A stretch of DNA of 15,811 bases from JBAWAP01 sp049589355 (GTDB taxonomy: Bacteria; Chloroflexota; Anaerolineae; VGOG01), in NCBI GenBank assembly GCA_049589355.1, contig JBAWAP010000385.1:1-15811 (forward strand), written 5' to 3'. Positions 1-6,432 of this stretch are shown here, in pieces. The first letter of the stretch is position 1. Each line of letters begins with the position of its first letter. The notes under the pieces were generated by a model. The model was given only the letters and a program-made list of their open reading frames with translations. It made no database searches and was not told the origin of the DNA. A program made the position numbers and the translations under genes.

Positions 1-114
1 ATGCACCAATGAGCGCACGGTCTTAACTGTCTGGGCGCCTGCCCATATTGTACACGCTTTCTGCGCCGCGCGCTAGTTTCTGTCCTCAGGAATGGCGGGG
101 CACGCCATGGCCGA

Positions 115-142
115 CTCGCAATGACACAGGCTGAGCAGTTAC
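115..142 (-). repeat. Dispersed repeat, copy 1 (inverted relative to copy at 15657)
   Basis: On the minus strand this reads GTAACTGCTCAGCCTG, then TG, then TCATTGCGAG. It matches the plus strand at 15657-15682 base for base apart from an extra TG. The TCATTGCGAG part resembles a very common dispersed bacterial repeat. It lies just after the stop of the ferric-reductase-like gene, in the sense orientation, so it may sit in that transcript's 3' end. The rest of 1-161 shows no gene that I recognise. Confidence 0.75.
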
Positions 143-161
143 CAATAAACTATGAAATGGG

Positions 162-740
162 TCATCGTCTGCGTTTCTGGATGAAGATGACGACGACCAC
201 GAGAGCCAAGGCGACCGATACGGCCTTAACGATGGTGTGCTGAAGGTCCGTGCCGAGCATGTTGGCGTGGATGGTTACCAGCAAGAAGGCCACATAGTTG
301 AGAAGGTGAATCGTTCGCCAGTTCCGGCCGATGCTCTTGCGCAGCACCGCAGCTAGTGAGGCGGCGGCGATAAGGTACCAGGCCGGGCGACCGCCCCACT
401 CTAGAAAGGCCACTAAAGAGTCAAATCTTGGTAAAAAGAGGCTCAGGCTCGCCGCGTCAATCGCCGCTCCCAAGGGGTGCAGCGTAACTAGGACCAACCC
501 CGTCACGGTCAGAGTGTGATGTACTTTGATAAAGGGACGTCCAAAGAGACGAGTCATCTGCCGCATGTAGGCAGAGGAAACTACAGATAGAAAAATGGCC
601 AGGTAGCCCATCAGCGCTGCCCCTCGGATGAGCCAGTTGAGGAGAGTCCCGTATGGTCGCAGCGAGATGAGGATGCTGACCAAAATCAGAGTAACGGTCC
701 CAACCAGGACCAGATACCCCGTTTTACGAGATTTGTTCAT
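162..740 (-). CDS. Ferric-reductase-like transmembrane haem-b protein
   Basis: A 192-residue, very hydrophobic membrane protein with about five or six predicted helices. Two histidine pairs are spaced as in the ferric reductase-like transmembrane domain (as in YedZ/MsrQ): H74 or H75 with H88, and H145 with H158, in the contexts KVHHTLTV, TLHPLG, RTIHLLN and VTIHANM. Such pairs bind two b-type haems that carry electrons across the membrane. There is no FAD or NAD(P) domain, so it would need a partner; none is adjacent, and the nearby nitroreductase is only a loose candidate. The C-terminus is a short basic cytoplasmic tail (QKRRR). The frame extends upstream to a TTG at 818, but I prefer the ATG at 740, which begins just before the first helix and has purine-rich AAGGAG and GAGG upstream. 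Its electron donor and acceptor cannot be told from sequence. Confidence 0.8.
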   Translation of the reverse strand: MNKSRKTGYLVLVGTVTLILVSILISLRPYGTLLNWLIRGAALMGYLAIFLSVVSSAYMRQMTRLFGRPFIKVHHTLTVTGLVLVTLHPLGAAIDAASLSLFLPRFDSLVAFLEWGGRPAWYLIAAASLAAVLRKSIGRNWRTIHLLNYVAFLLVTIHANMLGTDLQHTIVKAVSVALALVVVVIFIQKRRR

Positions 741-804
741 TGAAATCGGCCTCGACTCCTTCCACTTAAGTTTACCACGTTTGGGCCGATTTGTCACGAG
801 AATC

Positions 805-1125
805 TCATTCCGGCTCAATTTCCAACGCCACGACGCCTAACGCCTCTTTCTCCGGCGGGTAGATGGCGCGTAGTCTTTCAAGTAGCTGCCCAGAGGGAAC
901 GTCGGGCGCGATGGAAGCCGCGTCCTCACTCGCCAACAGTTCCTCAAAGCTGGCATAGCGACCTAGCCGGCAGATGACAAACGGGTGCTGATCATTGAGC
1001 AACAGGCGGTCGCCTATTTGTAACCGCGTGATGTTGCTGTACCCCACGCGAACCTCAATAGTCTTGCATCCCGCCAGAATGAGCCGCAGATACTCGTCTT
1101 TGATCCACAACGTCTTGGTGCGCAT
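805..1125 (-). CDS. ASCH-domain protein
   Basis: A 106-residue protein that looks like a single ASCH domain (the PUA-related beta-barrel fold, probably RNA-binding). The start MRTKTLWIKDEYLRLILAG is followed by a GCKTIEVRVG segment and then LQIGDRLLLN, the usual pattern of a basic/acidic helix-strand followed by G-D at a turn; the end GVVALEIEPE is the closing strand. The frame stays open back to 1368, but the upstream part has no domain-like sequence, runs through an inverted repeat and overlaps the nitroreductase gene. The ATG at 1125 is therefore chosen; its ribosome site is poor (GAGGGG abuts the ATG). It follows the nitroreductase on the same strand after a 133-base gap. ASCH proteins have roles in translation regulation or RNA modification, but the substrate here is unknown. 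Confidence 0.8.
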   Translation of the reverse strand: MRTKTLWIKDEYLRLILAGCKTIEVRVGYSNITRLQIGDRLLLNDQHPFVICRLGRYASFEELLASEDAASIAPDVPSGQLLERLRAIYPPEKEALGVVALEIEPE

Positions 1126-1147
1126 CCCCTCACCGCCGGCCCAACGA

Positions 1148-1246
1148 AGGTGACCGTCACTTATTTGCTGTTGACCCCAGTGTGCCCTTTTAACTGCCTG
1201 TATGCCTGATTGCTCATGCAAGCCTGAGTGAAAGTGACGGTCACCT
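1148..1246. repeat. Inverted repeat with 15-bp perfect arms, each arm itself near-palindromic
   Basis: The arms are AGGTGACCGTCACTT at 1148-1162 and AAGTGACGGTCACCT at 1232-1246, perfect reverse complements with 69 bases between. Each arm also contains an 11-base hyphenated palindrome, GTGAC-N-GTCAC (1150-1160 and 1234-1244). It fills the gap between the nitroreductase and ASCH genes. It could be a miniature repeat element, a pair of protein-binding sites, or a transcript hairpin between two genes. No ORF in the loop looks real. Confidence 0.8.
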
Positions 1247-1258
1247 GAATCAAAGAAA

Positions 1259-1897
1259 TCACACCCGAAACGGCAGTCGCAACCGGCGCAGCAGAATCCC
1301 CAGCGGCCCGGCCGGTATCCGCCCCGGCTTAGCACCACCACCATCTGCCTGGTTGCCGTAGACATCATAGTGCACGATTGCCGCCAGCGGCTTGCGGGGC
1401 GGCGGGGGTGGGTCCTCGGCCGGAAACCCTACCGTCAACAACCCCAAGATCTCCAGATGATCCGGCAGCTTGAGAATGCCAGCAATCGCCTTCCGGTCCA
1501 GGGCCCCGATCCAGCAAGTCCCCAACCCCAGAGCTTTGGCCTGCAACATGATCTGCCCTCCCGCCAGCCCTACGTCCTCGTGGAGGAACTGGCGGTAAAG
1601 CCGGTTCCGAACGTTCCCGCACAGGACGATGAGCAGCGGGGCCTCCGCCGCGTGCGCCCAGCGGATGAAATAGTAGGCGGCCTGCTGGGCTACCTGACGG
1701 CGGATCGTCTCGTCCCGGACGACGATGAAGGCCCACGGCTGTCGGTTGCTGGCCGAAGGCGCCCAGCGGCCGGCTTCCAGCAGTTGCTCGACCATCCCTT
1801 CTGGCACCGGGTCGGGCCGATAGCGGCGGATACTGCGCCGTCCTTTGAGCAGGGCCAGCAGCGATTCAGGGGAGATGTGATCATCAGCTTGGGTCAT
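1259..1897 (-). CDS. Nitroreductase-family FMN oxidoreductase
   Basis: A 212-residue protein of the nitroreductase superfamily, flavoenzymes that use FMN and NAD(P)H to reduce nitro groups, quinones, flavins or related substrates. Seen: the N-terminal FMN-binding RRSIRRYRPDPVP (residues 20-32), APSASNRQPWAF (46-57), the LGLGTCWIGAL stretch (123-133) and the GFPAEDPPPPPRKPL stretch (158-171) typical of the end of the fold. About 30 further residues rich in Gly, Pro and Arg form an unusual tail. The ATG overlaps the stop of the upstream hydrolase gene by four bases (1894-1897), with AGGAG eight bases before it, so the two are translationally coupled. The family is broad and the substrate cannot be assigned. 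Coupling to a guanidine-modifying enzyme suggests a shared small-molecule pathway, but that is inference. Confidence 0.9.
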   Translation of the reverse strand: MTQADDHISPESLLALLKGRRSIRRYRPDPVPEGMVEQLLEAGRWAPSASNRQPWAFIVVRDETIRRQVAQQAAYYFIRWAHAAEAPLLIVLCGNVRNRLYRQFLHEDVGLAGGQIMLQAKALGLGTCWIGALDRKAIAGILKLPDHLEILGLLTVGFPAEDPPPPPRKPLAAIVHYDVYGNQADGGGAKPGRIPAGPLGILLRRLRLPFRV

Positions 1898-2898
1898 CTC
1901 GAACGCTCCTCTCCATCTGAACCTTGCGGCTGATGACGTTCATACTCCACAGCGCCCAACTCCCGCTCCAGGATGCCGGTCAGGCAACCGATGCCGCCGG
2001 CCGCCTTGAGGATCTCGTCCACTTCGACCACCTGGCAGGTTATGCCGGCATCTTGGTAGAACGCCTGGGTGATGAGGTTGCCGGTCGGCATCAGTATCCG
2101 CCGTGGGCCCAAGGTTACAAAGTTGAGCGCCATCCCGCGTACCGCTTCCTCCTCATCCGGTATGAAGAAGACGGTGTACCCGCGTGCCCGCAGCGCTTCC
2201 ACGGCCGCATAGGGCACGCGCCCCGGCCAAGCGATGACCAGGTCCCGGTCGGCAAAGCGCAACGTCCCCATCAGGTGCATGGCCCCGTAGGGGAGCCCGA
2301 CCTGGATGACCTCGACCCCCATCTCCCGCAGCAGGTTCGCCACCTGCGCTGCCCCCTCGACGTTGGTGCGCAGCCCTGTCGCCAGTAGCACCGTCTGCGG
2401 GTCAATCCAGAGCGCGTCCGCCCCCTCAAAGGTCCCCTTCCCTCGCACGCTGCGCAGGATGGGGACCCCCAGTGCGGCCAGCCGCCAGGCGACCAAGCGC
2501 TCCTCGCCGGCGCGCACGGTGGACGCTGGTCGCCCCAGGATCGCCCCCTCCGGCGTCATGAATATCAGGTCGGCGACGAACATCAGGTTAGGAGGCGGCG
2601 TCTCAGACGGTTCGACGTAGTGCACGACGACCCCCGCGTCCCGATAGGCCTGGGCCAGGGCGTCGTGCTGCTGCCGCGCCCGGCCGGCGTCCAGCAGGGC
2701 GAGCATTTGAGCCGCATCCGGATCCGCCAAGTCTTCCAGCTCTGATCCTGGCCGGTGGAGCAGCACCGCTTTGAGGGGCGACCACTCCGTCGCCACGCCG
2801 CACGACCCCCAGACCTGTCCGATTTCCTGGCGCAAGGAGGCTGTGCGCGGCGACCAGCCCGCGCCGCCGTAGGCTGCGGTTTTAAGGATGTCTGTCAT
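1894..2898 (-). CDS. Guanidino-group hydrolase (DDAH / arginine deiminase / amidinotransferase superfamily)
   Basis: A 334-residue protein of the pentein fold whose members hydrolyse or transfer guanidino groups of arginine derivatives through a covalent cysteine intermediate. Visible landmarks: PPNLMFVADLIFM (residues 102-114) matching the substrate-binding P-N-x-x-F-x-x-D motif; GTFEGADALWI (155-165), the F-E-G-x-D motif; MHLMGTLRFAD (207-217) with the catalytic-type His208; and GGIGCLTGIL (301-310) with the nucleophile candidate Cys305. All key positions appear intact, so an active enzyme is likely. Dimethylarginine dimethylaminohydrolase is the nearest label, but arginine deiminase-like or other activities are possible. 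GGAAG lies six bases before the start ATG, which overlaps the stop of a 17-codon mini-ORF by ATGA; the gene's own stop overlaps the nitroreductase start in the same way. Confidence 0.88.
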   Translation of the reverse strand: MTDILKTAAYGGAGWSPRTASLRQEIGQVWGSCGVATEWSPLKAVLLHRPGSELEDLADPDAAQMLALLDAGRARQQHDALAQAYRDAGVVVHYVEPSETPPPNLMFVADLIFMTPEGAILGRPASTVRAGEERLVAWRLAALGVPILRSVRGKGTFEGADALWIDPQTVLLATGLRTNVEGAAQVANLLREMGVEVIQVGLPYGAMHLMGTLRFADRDLVIAWPGRVPYAAVEALRARGYTVFFIPDEEEAVRGMALNFVTLGPRRILMPTGNLITQAFYQDAGITCQVVEVDEILKAAGGIGCLTGILERELGAVEYERHQPQGSDGEERSR

Positions 2899-2948
2899 AT
2901 TTCTTCCAACGCACGCACGATGTCGAAGTAGAACCCCAGGATGCTCAT
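2895..2948 (-). pseudogene. 17-codon mini-ORF, possible stump of a deleted gene
   Basis: The frame MSILGFYFDIVRALEEI starts with an ATG overlapping the stop of the 76-residue gene (ATGA, 2945-2948) and ends in a TGA overlapping the start of the hydrolase gene (ATGA, 2895-2898). The peptide looks like the amphipathic first helix of a larger protein; from memory, genes beside this kind of small protein often encode nucleotidyltransferase-like proteins that begin this way. It may be the first 17 codons of such a gene left after a deletion, or a coupling peptide that keeps ribosomes moving from one gene to the next. The reading frame and overlaps are seen directly; the origin is inferred. Confidence 0.45.
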
Positions 2949-3175
2949 AGCTTGTATCCTCGCAATGGTGTCAGGTGTGCCAGCACCTTCATGTTGATCT
3001 CTTCGTCGGACAGCTCCGGGAAGCGACGGCGGAACGTGCCCCGCAGGCCAGCCCGGACGAACTCCGCAGCCCGGATCATGGTCAGAGTGCGCTGGGCTGG
3101 CGTGAGTTGGGCCAGGAGTTGGAGTTGCTGCCAGTCAATGGGATCGAATTGCATTGCTTCACTCGCCGGTCTCAT
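2945..3175 (-). CDS. Small conserved-looking helical protein of unknown function
   Basis: A 76-residue protein, mostly helical and strongly charged, with the core DPIDWQQLQLLAQLTPAQR, then an AAEFVRAGLRGTFRRRFPELSDEEI segment and a short C-terminal helix. The pattern of a small helical domain with 'L-T-P-A-Q-R' and 'R-R-R-F-P-E-L-S-D-E-E-I' recalls short orphan proteins common in Chloroflexota and cyanobacteria, often encoded before a nucleotidyltransferase-like gene; that link is from memory. The start is well supported: GGAGG lies seven bases before the ATG. An alternative start at Met8 would have no such site. It lies 15 bases after the upstream toroid protein gene and overlaps the next mini-ORF by ATGA. 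No catalytic residues are evident; it could be one half of a toxin-antitoxin-like pair whose other half has been lost. Confidence 0.7.
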   Translation of the reverse strand: MRPASEAMQFDPIDWQQLQLLAQLTPAQRTLTMIRAAEFVRAGLRGTFRRRFPELSDEEINMKVLAHLTPLRGYKL

Positions 3176-3190
3176 ATTTGCACCTCCTCG

Positions 3191-4243
3191 TCAGACATTG
3201 GGGGGTTTCCCCTTGGTTATTATACATACTGTGTCGGACGACAAAACGCCAACGACGTGTTGTAGAACCCGCAGCGCGCGCAAGGTGACCCACTTGCTGG
3301 GCTTCCCCTTCTCCTCGATGTCGGCCCACATCTTGCCGCTGAGCGCGTTCTCCAGCTTCCAGCGGCCCTGAGCGTCCTGCTTACTCAGGATGAACTGGAG
3401 CGCATTAGCCAGCCGTGGATCGTGGCCGTAGCCCAGTTCCACCAGCACCGCTGTGGTCTCCAGCACGTCGCTCCAGTAGGTCAGCGGGAAGCCGAACTTG
3501 AACCAGGTCGAGTTCACCCGCTCCGTGTAGGGATAGTCGGCCACGGCCGGGTCGTGGCTGAGCAGGAACTCGACGCCGACCTCAATAGCACGCTGCACGG
3601 CCAGGGTGCGATGCTCCAGCGGGATCGCAATCAGGGCCTTCATGGCTTTGTTGGCACCCCAGCCACAAGGCTGCCTGAGATTGGCGCTGCAGGCAAAGCA
3701 TGGCCCGGTCGTGCCCGATTTGAGGTAGCGGAATCCCCCTTCGCCGGTGACGGCCTGCACCAGCCAGTCCAGAGCCGCTTGCACGCGCGGATCATCGGCA
3801 TAGCCCAGGCGCTGCAGAGCGTACAGCAGGTTACCATTCAAGCAAGGTATAGAGCCACTGGGTACTGGCTTTTGGTAGGCCGAGAAGGCACGGTTGGCAG
3901 CGATGGAGTGGCTCAAGAGGTACTCGCAGCCCCGCCGCACTCGCTCGTCGGACGGGTCAGCCCCCAACTCGGCCAGGAAAATGATCTGCCAGACGGTGCC
4001 CCGATACTTGGGCGAATAGCCGCCGCCGGGCTTGACCCAGTAGCCGTCGGGGTACTGGGCGTCGAGGATTGCCGGCACCGGTCCCGTCGTCATGATGGCT
4101 GCTCTGGCCGCTTGAACTTCAGGATCATCCTCCGGCCGGTCCAGCAGCTCCTGCAGCGCAAAGTAGCGCACGCCAGGATTGTCCGGGTCGGGCTCCAGCA
4201 GCCAGAGGGTGGGATCGTCGTTGAGAACTGTCTTCCAATTCAC
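3191..4243 (-). CDS. Terpenoid-cyclase / prenyltransferase-fold (alpha/alpha toroid) protein, paralogue A
   Basis: A 350-residue soluble protein made of repeated helical units like those of squalene-hopene cyclases and protein prenyltransferases. Repeated cues: DDPEVQAARAAI (39-50), DGYWV, SDERVRRGCEYLLSH, DDPRVQAALDWLVQ, GHDPRLANALQFILSKQD followed by a QW-like GRWKLE. A Cys-rich stretch, CFACSANLRQPCGWGAN, sits mid-protein. The D-x-D-D acid motif of squalene-hopene cyclase is not visible, so cyclase activity is not claimed. Members of this family are often mis-annotated as a nitrogen fixation protein; nothing supports that here. The start is GTG at 4243, with GGAGG six bases upstream. About 20 residues after the last family-like segment (KWVTLRALRVLQH) look unrelated. 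It is clearly related to the next upstream gene (4517-5497) and leads the coupled gene chain 3191 to 1259. Confidence 0.8.
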   Translation of the reverse strand: MNWKTVLNDDPTLWLLEPDPDNPGVRYFALQELLDRPEDDPEVQAARAAIMTTGPVPAILDAQYPDGYWVKPGGGYSPKYRGTVWQIIFLAELGADPSDERVRRGCEYLLSHSIAANRAFSAYQKPVPSGSIPCLNGNLLYALQRLGYADDPRVQAALDWLVQAVTGEGGFRYLKSGTTGPCFACSANLRQPCGWGANKAMKALIAIPLEHRTLAVQRAIEVGVEFLLSHDPAVADYPYTERVNSTWFKFGFPLTYWSDVLETTAVLVELGYGHDPRLANALQFILSKQDAQGRWKLENALSGKMWADIEEKGKPSKWVTLRALRVLQHVVGVLSSDTVCIITKGKPPNV

Positions 4244-4320
4244 TGATTCCCTCCGTATTAGGCTTGACCAGGGTCTTACCCCATGCGCATCAAGTTAAGT
4301 ATGGTGTCGTGCTTGCCGGG

Positions 4321-4462
4321 GCCGCACGGCCATGAAGTGGCCGTGCTACAGAGCTCCCGCCCGATGAAATCGGGCTCAAGAATCCCGTTCACGGGATGGC
4401 AGCTTTGTAGCCGTGGCACGCCTGCCCTGAGCATAGTCGAAGGGTCATGCCACGGCGGAGCT
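4321..4462. repeat. Block of four nested hairpins forming one large imperfect inverted repeat
   Basis: Four hairpins follow each other: A with 9-bp stem GCACGGCCA (4324-4332/4338-4346); B with stem GCCCGAT (4359-4365/4369-4375); C with stem ATCCCGT (4382-4388/4391-4397); D with stem GCCGTGGCA (4410-4418/4448-4456). Read on the minus strand, C and D have the same TGA(A) loop and flanks as B and A: A is followed by CTACAGAGCT and D by CTACAAAGCT. The A and D stems differ at several bases but stay paired on both sides. The loop of D carries an inserted 23-base repeat (4421-4443). It lies in the gap between the two toroid genes. Confidence 0.75.
4421..4443 (+). repeat. Dispersed repeat nested in a hairpin loop
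   Basis: CCTGCCCTGAGC followed by ATAGTCGAAGG. It matches 13384-13406 inside the CHAT gene at 21 of 23 positions. The type (CTGAGCGAAGTCGAAGG-like) is seen in many bacterial genomes; that statement is from memory. Confidence 0.8.
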
Positions 4463-4516
4463 GGCCAGCAGCCCTTTTCCCACAAGCCGCCATCTTGGCT
4501 TGATGCATGTGGGGTC

Positions 4517-5497
4517 TCACCCCCCTTTAGCTCCCTCCGCGAGGGAGGAGGAGTGGAGCAACTTGATCACCCGCAAGGCATCCAAGGTCAGCCACTTGTT
4601 GGGCTGGCCGGGCTGGCCCACGTCGAAGGGCGGGCGGCCCGCGCTCTGGTCCAGGGGCCAGGTGCCATTGGGCAATTGCCGGCTCAGCAGATACTCCATC
4701 GCCAGAGCGATCTTGGGTTGCTCAAGCGTGTAGCCGAGCCGCGCCAGCGCGTCCAAGGCGCTGATGACGCCGTAGCCAAAGTAGGGGTACTCCAGGACCG
4801 TCCATAGATCGCCGACGTGGTAACGGCCCATGCGACGCTCCATCAGCAGGTCGCAGACGACAGCAGCGGCGCGGGCCGTTGCGGGATGGGCGGTCATTGC
4901 AGGGTCCAGGACGGCGGCGCGCAGATAATCATGCGTGGCTCGCAGGCAGCCGTGACCGCTGGCGTAGTCGCAAAGCCACATACCATCGTCTCGCTGGTTC
5001 GCCAGGAGCCAATCCACAGCCGAGCGGGTACGCGGATCGTCGCCATAGCCAAACTGAATGAGAAAGCGCACGATGCGGGCCTGAGTACAAGGGGCATCCC
5101 GGTCTTCCCAAACAATCCCTCTACCGGGGATTCGACGACGGCGGCAGAATCCGCCGTGCTGGCGCTGGAATGTGAACATGAATTCGCAGGCCCGTCGGAT
5201 CCCTTCGTTCTCGGCGGTCAGCCCCAGGTCGGCCAGGACACTGAGCACCCAGAAGGTGCCACAGTGCTTGGGCAGGTAGTAGTCCCATTTGACCCAATAG
5301 CCATCGTGCTTCTGGGCCGCCAGCAACTCAGCCACGGGCGGGAAGGTGACGATAGCTGCCCACGCTGCCTGCACTTCTGGATCGTCGGCCGGGCGGTCGA
5401 GGATGTCGAGCAGAGTCCAGTAGCGCACCGAGGGGTTCTCTGGCCCCAACAGCCAGGGGATGGGATCATTGTTCAATGCACTTGCCCAATCCGGCAT
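4517..5497 (-). CDS. Terpenoid-cyclase / prenyltransferase-fold (alpha/alpha toroid) protein, paralogue B
   Basis: A 326-residue paralogue of the gene at 3191-4243. The first 100 residues align almost without gaps: LNNDPIPWLLGPENPSVRYW against LNDDPTLWLLEPDPDNPGVRYF, then LDRPADDPEVQAAWAAI and DGYWVKWDYYLPKHCGTFW. Later QW-like units are LLANQRDDGMWLCD and LLSRQLPNGTWPLD; conserved cysteines occur in DAPCTQAR and ASGHGCLRATH. The ATG at 5497 has a textbook ribosome site, AGGAGG seven bases upstream; the frame extends 20 codons further, but without support. The last residues (SSSLAEGAKGG) come from a hairpin repeat at 4531-4547, so the original stop may have been lost or the repeat inserted at the end. 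The function is unknown: probably binds or modifies an isoprenoid or a protein, but no catalytic motif is certain. Confidence 0.8.
   Translation of the reverse strand: MPDWASALNNDPIPWLLGPENPSVRYWTLLDILDRPADDPEVQAAWAAIVTFPPVAELLAAQKHDGYWVKWDYYLPKHCGTFWVLSVLADLGLTAENEGIRRACEFMFTFQRQHGGFCRRRRIPGRGIVWEDRDAPCTQARIVRFLIQFGYGDDPRTRSAVDWLLANQRDDGMWLCDYASGHGCLRATHDYLRAAVLDPAMTAHPATARAAAVVCDLLMERRMGRYHVGDLWTVLEYPYFGYGVISALDALARLGYTLEQPKIALAMEYLLSRQLPNGTWPLDQSAGRPPFDVGQPGQPNKWLTLDALRVIKLLHSSSLAEGAKGG
4531..4547. repeat. Hairpin repeat inside the 3' end of paralogue B
   Basis: CTCCCTC, loop CGC, GAGGGAG: a perfect 7-bp stem, followed by a C-rich run toward the stop at 4517-4519. It encodes the atypical C-terminal residues of the toroid protein. 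It resembles the common CCCTC...GAGGG dispersed repeat class. Confidence 0.6.
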
Positions 5498-5525
5498 TCT
5501 ATCGCCTCCTTTCGCAAAATAAGGC

Positions 5526-5580
5526 AACGAGTCAATGAGGTAACAAGTATGCCTCATTCCTCGTACCTCGTTGACTCGTT
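5526..5580. repeat. Inverted repeat built from two copies of an AACGAGTCAACGAGGTA-like unit
   Basis: Arms AACGAGTCAATGAGGTA (5526-5542) and TACCTCGTTGACTCGTT (5564-5580) are reverse complements at 16 of 17 positions, with 21 bases between. It occupies most of the 89-base gap between the VapC-like gene and the toroid paralogue B, so it may form a transcript hairpin between them. A third copy of the unit is at 6487-6502. Confidence 0.8.
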
Positions 5581-5586
5581 ACTTCT

Positions 5587-6069
5587 TCATCTGCCCAAAT
5601 GCTCGATCGGTGATTCGCCGGGCTGACTCAGCCCCTCTTCGACCAAGGCCCGAACAGCCTGTACAAACTCAGCGGGCGTCTCGATTCTCAGTCCGCTCTT
5701 CTCGGCTACATGGATGGGCTCGATGAAGTCCTTCACGTCCAGCGTCAGAAAACGGTCAGGCGCGGCTGCCACAGCCGCTGCCAGGATGGGGGCATCCCTG
5801 GGCTCGATCACGGATTGCCAGCGAATCACCTCTTCGGGACTGGGGTCTGGCACGACCTCAGGATTGATGGCCATCATCAACTCGGCGAAAACCGGCCGAG
5901 CTGCTGGCAATTTCTTGCGCAAGTTGCGCTCAGTTTCGTCGAGCACCTGCCGGCAAACGACTAACCGGTACAAGCCGATTTCGGCCATGACCAGAACAAC
6001 ACGACTGGCACCGGTGCGGGAACCGACGCCAGCTACCAAGACACTTGCATCGGCGAAGATCCTAGGCAC
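5587..6069 (-). CDS. PIN-domain toxin (VapC-like ribonuclease)
   Basis: A 160-residue PIN domain. Toxins of this type cut RNA with a metal centre held by acidic residues; candidates here are D7 in IFADASVLV, D44 or E45 in QVLDETERN, D92 in EPRDAPILAAAV and D111 or D114 in FLTLDVKDF, all in the expected order and spacing. It begins with GTG at 6069, eight bases before the stop of the antitoxin gene, so translation is coupled; the ribosome site is weak (AAGGGCGAG), which would keep toxin below antitoxin. No other start before D7 exists. The antitoxin and operator upstream support a toxin-antitoxin role. About 25 C-terminal residues go beyond the usual PIN core. The RNA target is unknown. Confidence 0.88.
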   Translation of the reverse strand: MPRIFADASVLVAGVGSRTGASRVVLVMAEIGLYRLVVCRQVLDETERNLRKKLPAARPVFAELMMAINPEVVPDPSPEEVIRWQSVIEPRDAPILAAAVAAAPDRFLTLDVKDFIEPIHVAEKSGLRIETPAEFVQAVRALVEEGLSQPGESPIEHLGR

Positions 6070-6388
6070 GAGTCGTCTCGCCCTTTCGAGTCCAACGTTC
6101 CTGGTAAATGGCCGCTCGTTCTTCCTCCAGACCGAGCAGCAAGTCGGCCAGAGTGACGCCGTCCTTTTCCATCAGTTCCACGATTCGATCCGCTAACACG
6201 GGCACAACAGGGCGCTTCGGTGTCAGTATCAAAACCGAACCCACCTGAACAAGAGTTAGCGTATCGCCTTCGTTCACGTTCAGGCGGTCACGCACCTCCC
6301 GTGGCATAGTAATCTGGCCCCGTTGGCGTAGACGGACGTCGTAGACTTCTGATGTATCGAGTTTATCTGGCGCTAATCCTGTAACCAT
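6062..6388 (-). CDS. AbrB/SpoVT-type antitoxin (VapB-like)
   Basis: A 108-residue DNA-binding antitoxin. The N-terminal half holds a SpoVT-AbrB swapped-hairpin domain: YDVRLRQRGQITMPREVRDRLNVNEGDTLTLVQVGSVLILTPKR, with the family's R-G-Q-I-T-x-P and G-D-x-L landmarks. The C-terminal half (ADRIVELMEKDGVTLADLLLGLEEERAAIYQERW) is helical and charged, fitting the part that wraps the toxin. The ATG at 6388 is preferred: AAGGAG lies six bases before it. The frame extends to a GTG at 6403, but that would place the ribosome site inside the gene. The gene overlaps the PIN toxin by eight bases. A promoter and palindrome at 6420-6461 suggest that it represses its own transcription, as VapB proteins do. 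Confidence 0.88.
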   Translation of the reverse strand: MVTGLAPDKLDTSEVYDVRLRQRGQITMPREVRDRLNVNEGDTLTLVQVGSVLILTPKRPVVPVLADRIVELMEKDGVTLADLLLGLEEERAAIYQERWTRKGETTRA

Positions 6389-6419
6389 CTCGCTCTCCTT
6401 CACACTTTCGCACTTTCAG

Positions 6420-6432
6420 ATTGTCTGACAAT
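6420..6432. promoter_or_regulatory. Palindromic operator candidate for the VapBC pair
   Basis: ATTGTC-T-GACAAT, with 6-bp perfect arms, adjoins the -10 box and covers the expected transcription start of the antitoxin gene. The position is right for autorepression by an AbrB-type antitoxin. The neighbouring AGTATACT (6433-6440) is also palindromic. Confidence 0.65.

Noticed and set aside
741..818. N-terminal extension of the ferric-reductase-like protein from a TTG start
   Set aside because: The extra 26 residues are charged and not family-like, and the ATG at 740 has a better position before the first helix.
1126..1368. Long form of the ASCH protein
   Set aside because: It overlaps the nitroreductase gene, reads through an inverted repeat and has no domain-like sequence.
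3191..4243. Nitrogen-fixation function for the toroid proteins
   Set aside because: No P-loop or iron-sulfur motif of NifH is present; the sequence is made of helical repeat units.
4244..4320. Promoter for the 3191-4243 gene
   Set aside because: TAATAC is present but has no -35 box at a usable distance.
5498..5560. Promoter for toroid gene B (TTGTTA then TTATTT on the minus strand)
   Set aside because: The match is weak and lies inside the repeat hairpin; transcription from the vapBC promoter is as likely.
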